From: Chrysomallon squamiferum
Taxonomy: Eukaryota; Mollusca; Gastropoda; Neomphalida; Peltospiridae
Direction of reading: 5' to 3'
Assembly (NCBI GenBank): GCA_012295275.1
Contig: CM022677.1
Span: forward strand, 3,541,468 to 3,558,967
Length of the DNA: 17,500 nucleotides
The notes beneath the pieces were generated by a model that saw nothing but the letters and a program-made list of their open reading frames with translations, was not told the origin of the DNA and made no database searches. Of the stretch, positions 15,498-17,500 are shown in pieces (the first letter of the stretch is position 1; the number at the start of each line of letters is the position of its first letter). The position numbers were made by a program, and so were the translations under genes.

Positions 15498-16665
15498 CTG
15501 TGAAAAAAAGAAATTATTTTGTAAAAATCATTTAATGTTAGAAATCCTTGATTACTGCTTCAAAAAAAACTACACACTTCGGATTAAAAATGTTTGGTTC
15601 AAGGGAGATAATTTAATTTTTATTTTTTTTATTTTTTAATTTTTGAAAAAAAATAATGTACTTAATCATGTAACCAAAGCATAAAATAACAGAATACCAA
15701 GAGTTCTGGTAAAGATTTACCCTATAAAAGTTTGTTAAATCATAAAATGGAATCAGTTGTGTAAACCTATATATGCCATATATTTGTTTGGAAGATTAAA
15801 ATCAGAAATTAAAAATGTTCTTAATTACTAATTTCAGGTTACATTATCTGTCAAGTTATTTATTAAGTTTAGTAGTTTTATAGTTTTTGTAAACAAATGT
15901 CTTGTTTTTCATTTTATGTTGTATATTTTATCATAAACTTTTATTGATAAATCAGAAATCTTGGCATTTTTGTGTTTATAGCACAAATCTTTAGAACCTT
16001 AAGATATATTTTAAATACTTTTTAATTTGAAACATTTTATATCATGCTTTTCTAAATTTATAATTAAGGATTTTGGCAAAGTTTTTCTAAAATTATGTGA
16101 TAAACTTTGTTGTTTTCTTGTTGAAATAAATATTTCAAATTATTTTGTTTTTTGTTTTTATCACCTATTTTTTTTAGCAAGCTTTATTAAATTACAGGGT
16201 CAGGAATATTTATTTATATAGTTTTGTTACAATAACCCAAATTTAGTATTTACTAGGCATTATAATATCATTTTATACTAGTTAATAATTTTGTATTCAG
16301 TACTTAAGAGAATGTTTAACATTGAAAATCAGTGAGTAACAAACTAAAATTGTTAAAGAAACAAAACAAGCCCCGTACCAGCAAATTTATTTTCATTATA
16401 ATTAATTTTTAACAACATTAAATAAAAATAAATAAATAGAAATCAGGTTTGACAATTATACAGATATTTATTAATTCACTCATCCATTCACTCTACCCGC
16501 CTCATTCATTCACTGCTTCATGTAAAAGATAAAATGTAGACACAACTGTGAAGAGAAATGTAGAAAACACAGAGTAATTTCAAGTTTAGTATCAGACTTA
16601 GTATGTTAGTTTGTTGATGTTCCTAACCTTAAACTTCCTGTTTTAATCCATAAATTTCAGAAAAT
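15498..16665. other. AT-rich region with a dispersed-repeat copy
   Basis: CAAGGGAGATAATTT at about 15600 carries AAGGGAGATAA. ATACCAAGAGTTCTGGTAAA at about 15694 matches the 71-bp repeat unit of 1541-1790. From about 15820 to 16660 I see only AT-rich sequence; the 64-codon frame at 16027 is low-complexity Phe/Ile/Lys and not credible. Confidence 0.5.
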
Positions 16666-16666
16666 A

Positions 16667-17386
16667 CAGTATACCCTCACCTGTTCGCGGTTCCCCATTC
16701 GCGGCCCCGCATATTCGCGGGTTAGGCTCTTAACCCTATCGCATCGTATGCTGGTATACCAGGCGAGCGTCATAACGTCATAAAAACAAATGCTCGGTAA
16801 ACCGCACAAACAATATCAAATTTTTTCAATTATTATTGCAATACAGTACGTATTTTTTTATAAATGCATACACTGTACGTACAGTGCATATTTTTTGTGA
16901 CCGTGTATTAATAATGTTTTTAATTGCATATTATTACTGAATTGTATTATTATTACCTGAACTGTGCGTACTGTATTTATCTGTCTGTTTGCCTTTAAAT
17001 TTGTTCCACTTTCTGTCAATTCTAATACATATGTTGTACGCATAGAAAATGACTTTACGGTACAGTAATACAGTATGGGTAACTATGCTATGCGGTGTTA
17101 CTGTCCTCCTGTACTTACGTTTCTTTCTGATTAAAATATTGTTTCAGTACAAAATTAAAATGTGTTTACATTATCATTACTACATTAGTGAAATACATAA
17201 CTGCATGCAATATTACTACATTATTACTGTATTAATGAGTAAGAGTGTCTTTAGAAAGTGTTTCGGAAGCATTTAGTACCGTATATAATCTTATAATAGA
17301 CGTTTTAAAACTGCATCCAATATTCGCGGTTTTTCGCTATTCGGGGGGTAAAGAACGTAACCCCCGCGAATAGCGAGGGAATACTG
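16667..17386. mobile_element. Non-autonomous pogo/Tigger-like DNA transposon (MITE), 720 bp
   Basis: The left end reads CAGTATACCCTCACCTGTTC followed by GCGG; the right end, reverse-complemented, reads CAGTATTCCCTCGCTATTCG followed by CGG. Both are flanked by TA (16665-16666 and 17387-17388), the Tc1/mariner-superfamily target duplication. CAGTA..CCCTC with TTCGCGG motifs is the style of pogo/Tigger ends. The left end holds three TTCGCGG copies. The right end holds a strong subterminal hairpin: CGCTATTCGGGGGGT facing ACCCCCGCGAATAGCG. The interior has no transposase; its longest frames are 60-75 codons of low-complexity sequence. Movement would have required a transposase supplied in trans. 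Confidence 0.85.
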
Positions 17387-17500
17387 TAATTATTTTAAGG
17401 TCATCATTTCTAGATATGTACAAGAATCTAAAAGATATTTTTTTTTTTTTTTTTTTTTTAATTTAGCATATTTAAATAGGCGTCTTTTAACTGGCATATT
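17387..17500. other. Right flank with a poly(T) run
   Basis: AT-rich sequence downstream of the transposon, with about 23 consecutive T bases at 17437-17459. No gene is seen before the window ends. Confidence 0.7.

Noticed and set aside
17049-17276. 75-residue frame inside the pogo-like element as a transposase remnant
   Set aside because: It has no DDE or helix-turn-helix pattern and low-complexity composition; the element is better read as non-autonomous.
1-17500. tRNA, rRNA or other structured RNA genes
   Set aside because: No cloverleaf with the conserved A and B boxes and no rRNA-like segment was noticed on either strand by eye; a covariance-model scan was not possible here.

Overview
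This is an AT-rich, repeat-dense piece of an animal nuclear genome. It has long introns with GT..AG boundaries, many microsatellites ((CA)n, (TA)n, (AAT)n, (TTTA)n), several minisatellites and degraded DNA transposons. There is no sign of bacterial gene organisation. The EGFR-like exons resemble invertebrate receptors. The motif AAGGGAGATAA, which I associate with molluscan genomes, appears around 15602 and inverted around 10778. I therefore lean to a lophotrochozoan, probably a mollusc; this is inference only.

Layout. 1-3700: a possible 3'-terminal exon (382-571, +), otherwise stacked microsatellites and minisatellites with 22/24-, 27-, 71-, about 90-112- and 67/62-bp units. 4135-5136 (-): an intact, intronless Mo25/CAB39-family gene of 333 aa, probably an expressed retrocopy, with a two-codon upstream ORF whose stop overlaps the start codon. 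6144-6578 (-): a remnant of a MULE (Mutator-like) transposase with a FLYWCH-type N-terminus in a different frame, followed by AATAAA. 6675-7140: a duplicated 46-bp+(AAT)n cassette. 7160-7360: an isolated CpG-rich island that looks like a promoter.

8458-13341 (+): the 5' part of an EGFR/ErbB-family gene. A signal-peptide exon, two exons encoding the L1 (receptor L) domain and a doubtful Cys-rich exon join with matching phases. The striking feature is that the 3' ends of two consecutive exons, with their splice donors, lie inside tandem duplications: a 77-bp unit repeated seven times at exon 2 and a 53-bp unit repeated twice at exon 3. The expected furin-like Cys-rich reading frame does not continue cleanly, and no kinase or transmembrane segment is seen. 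The locus is either a decaying partial duplicate or a short secreted L1-only protein.

13760-15500 holds weak exon candidates on both strands that I cannot identify. 16667-17386 is a complete 720-bp non-autonomous pogo/Tigger-like element with TIRs and a TA target duplication.

The EGFR-like receptor fragment and the Mo25 copy are not shown to work together. Canonical Mo25 is a scaffold for LKB1-STRAD and STE20-family kinases; canonical EGFR is a cell-surface receptor. Their proximity is probably incidental.
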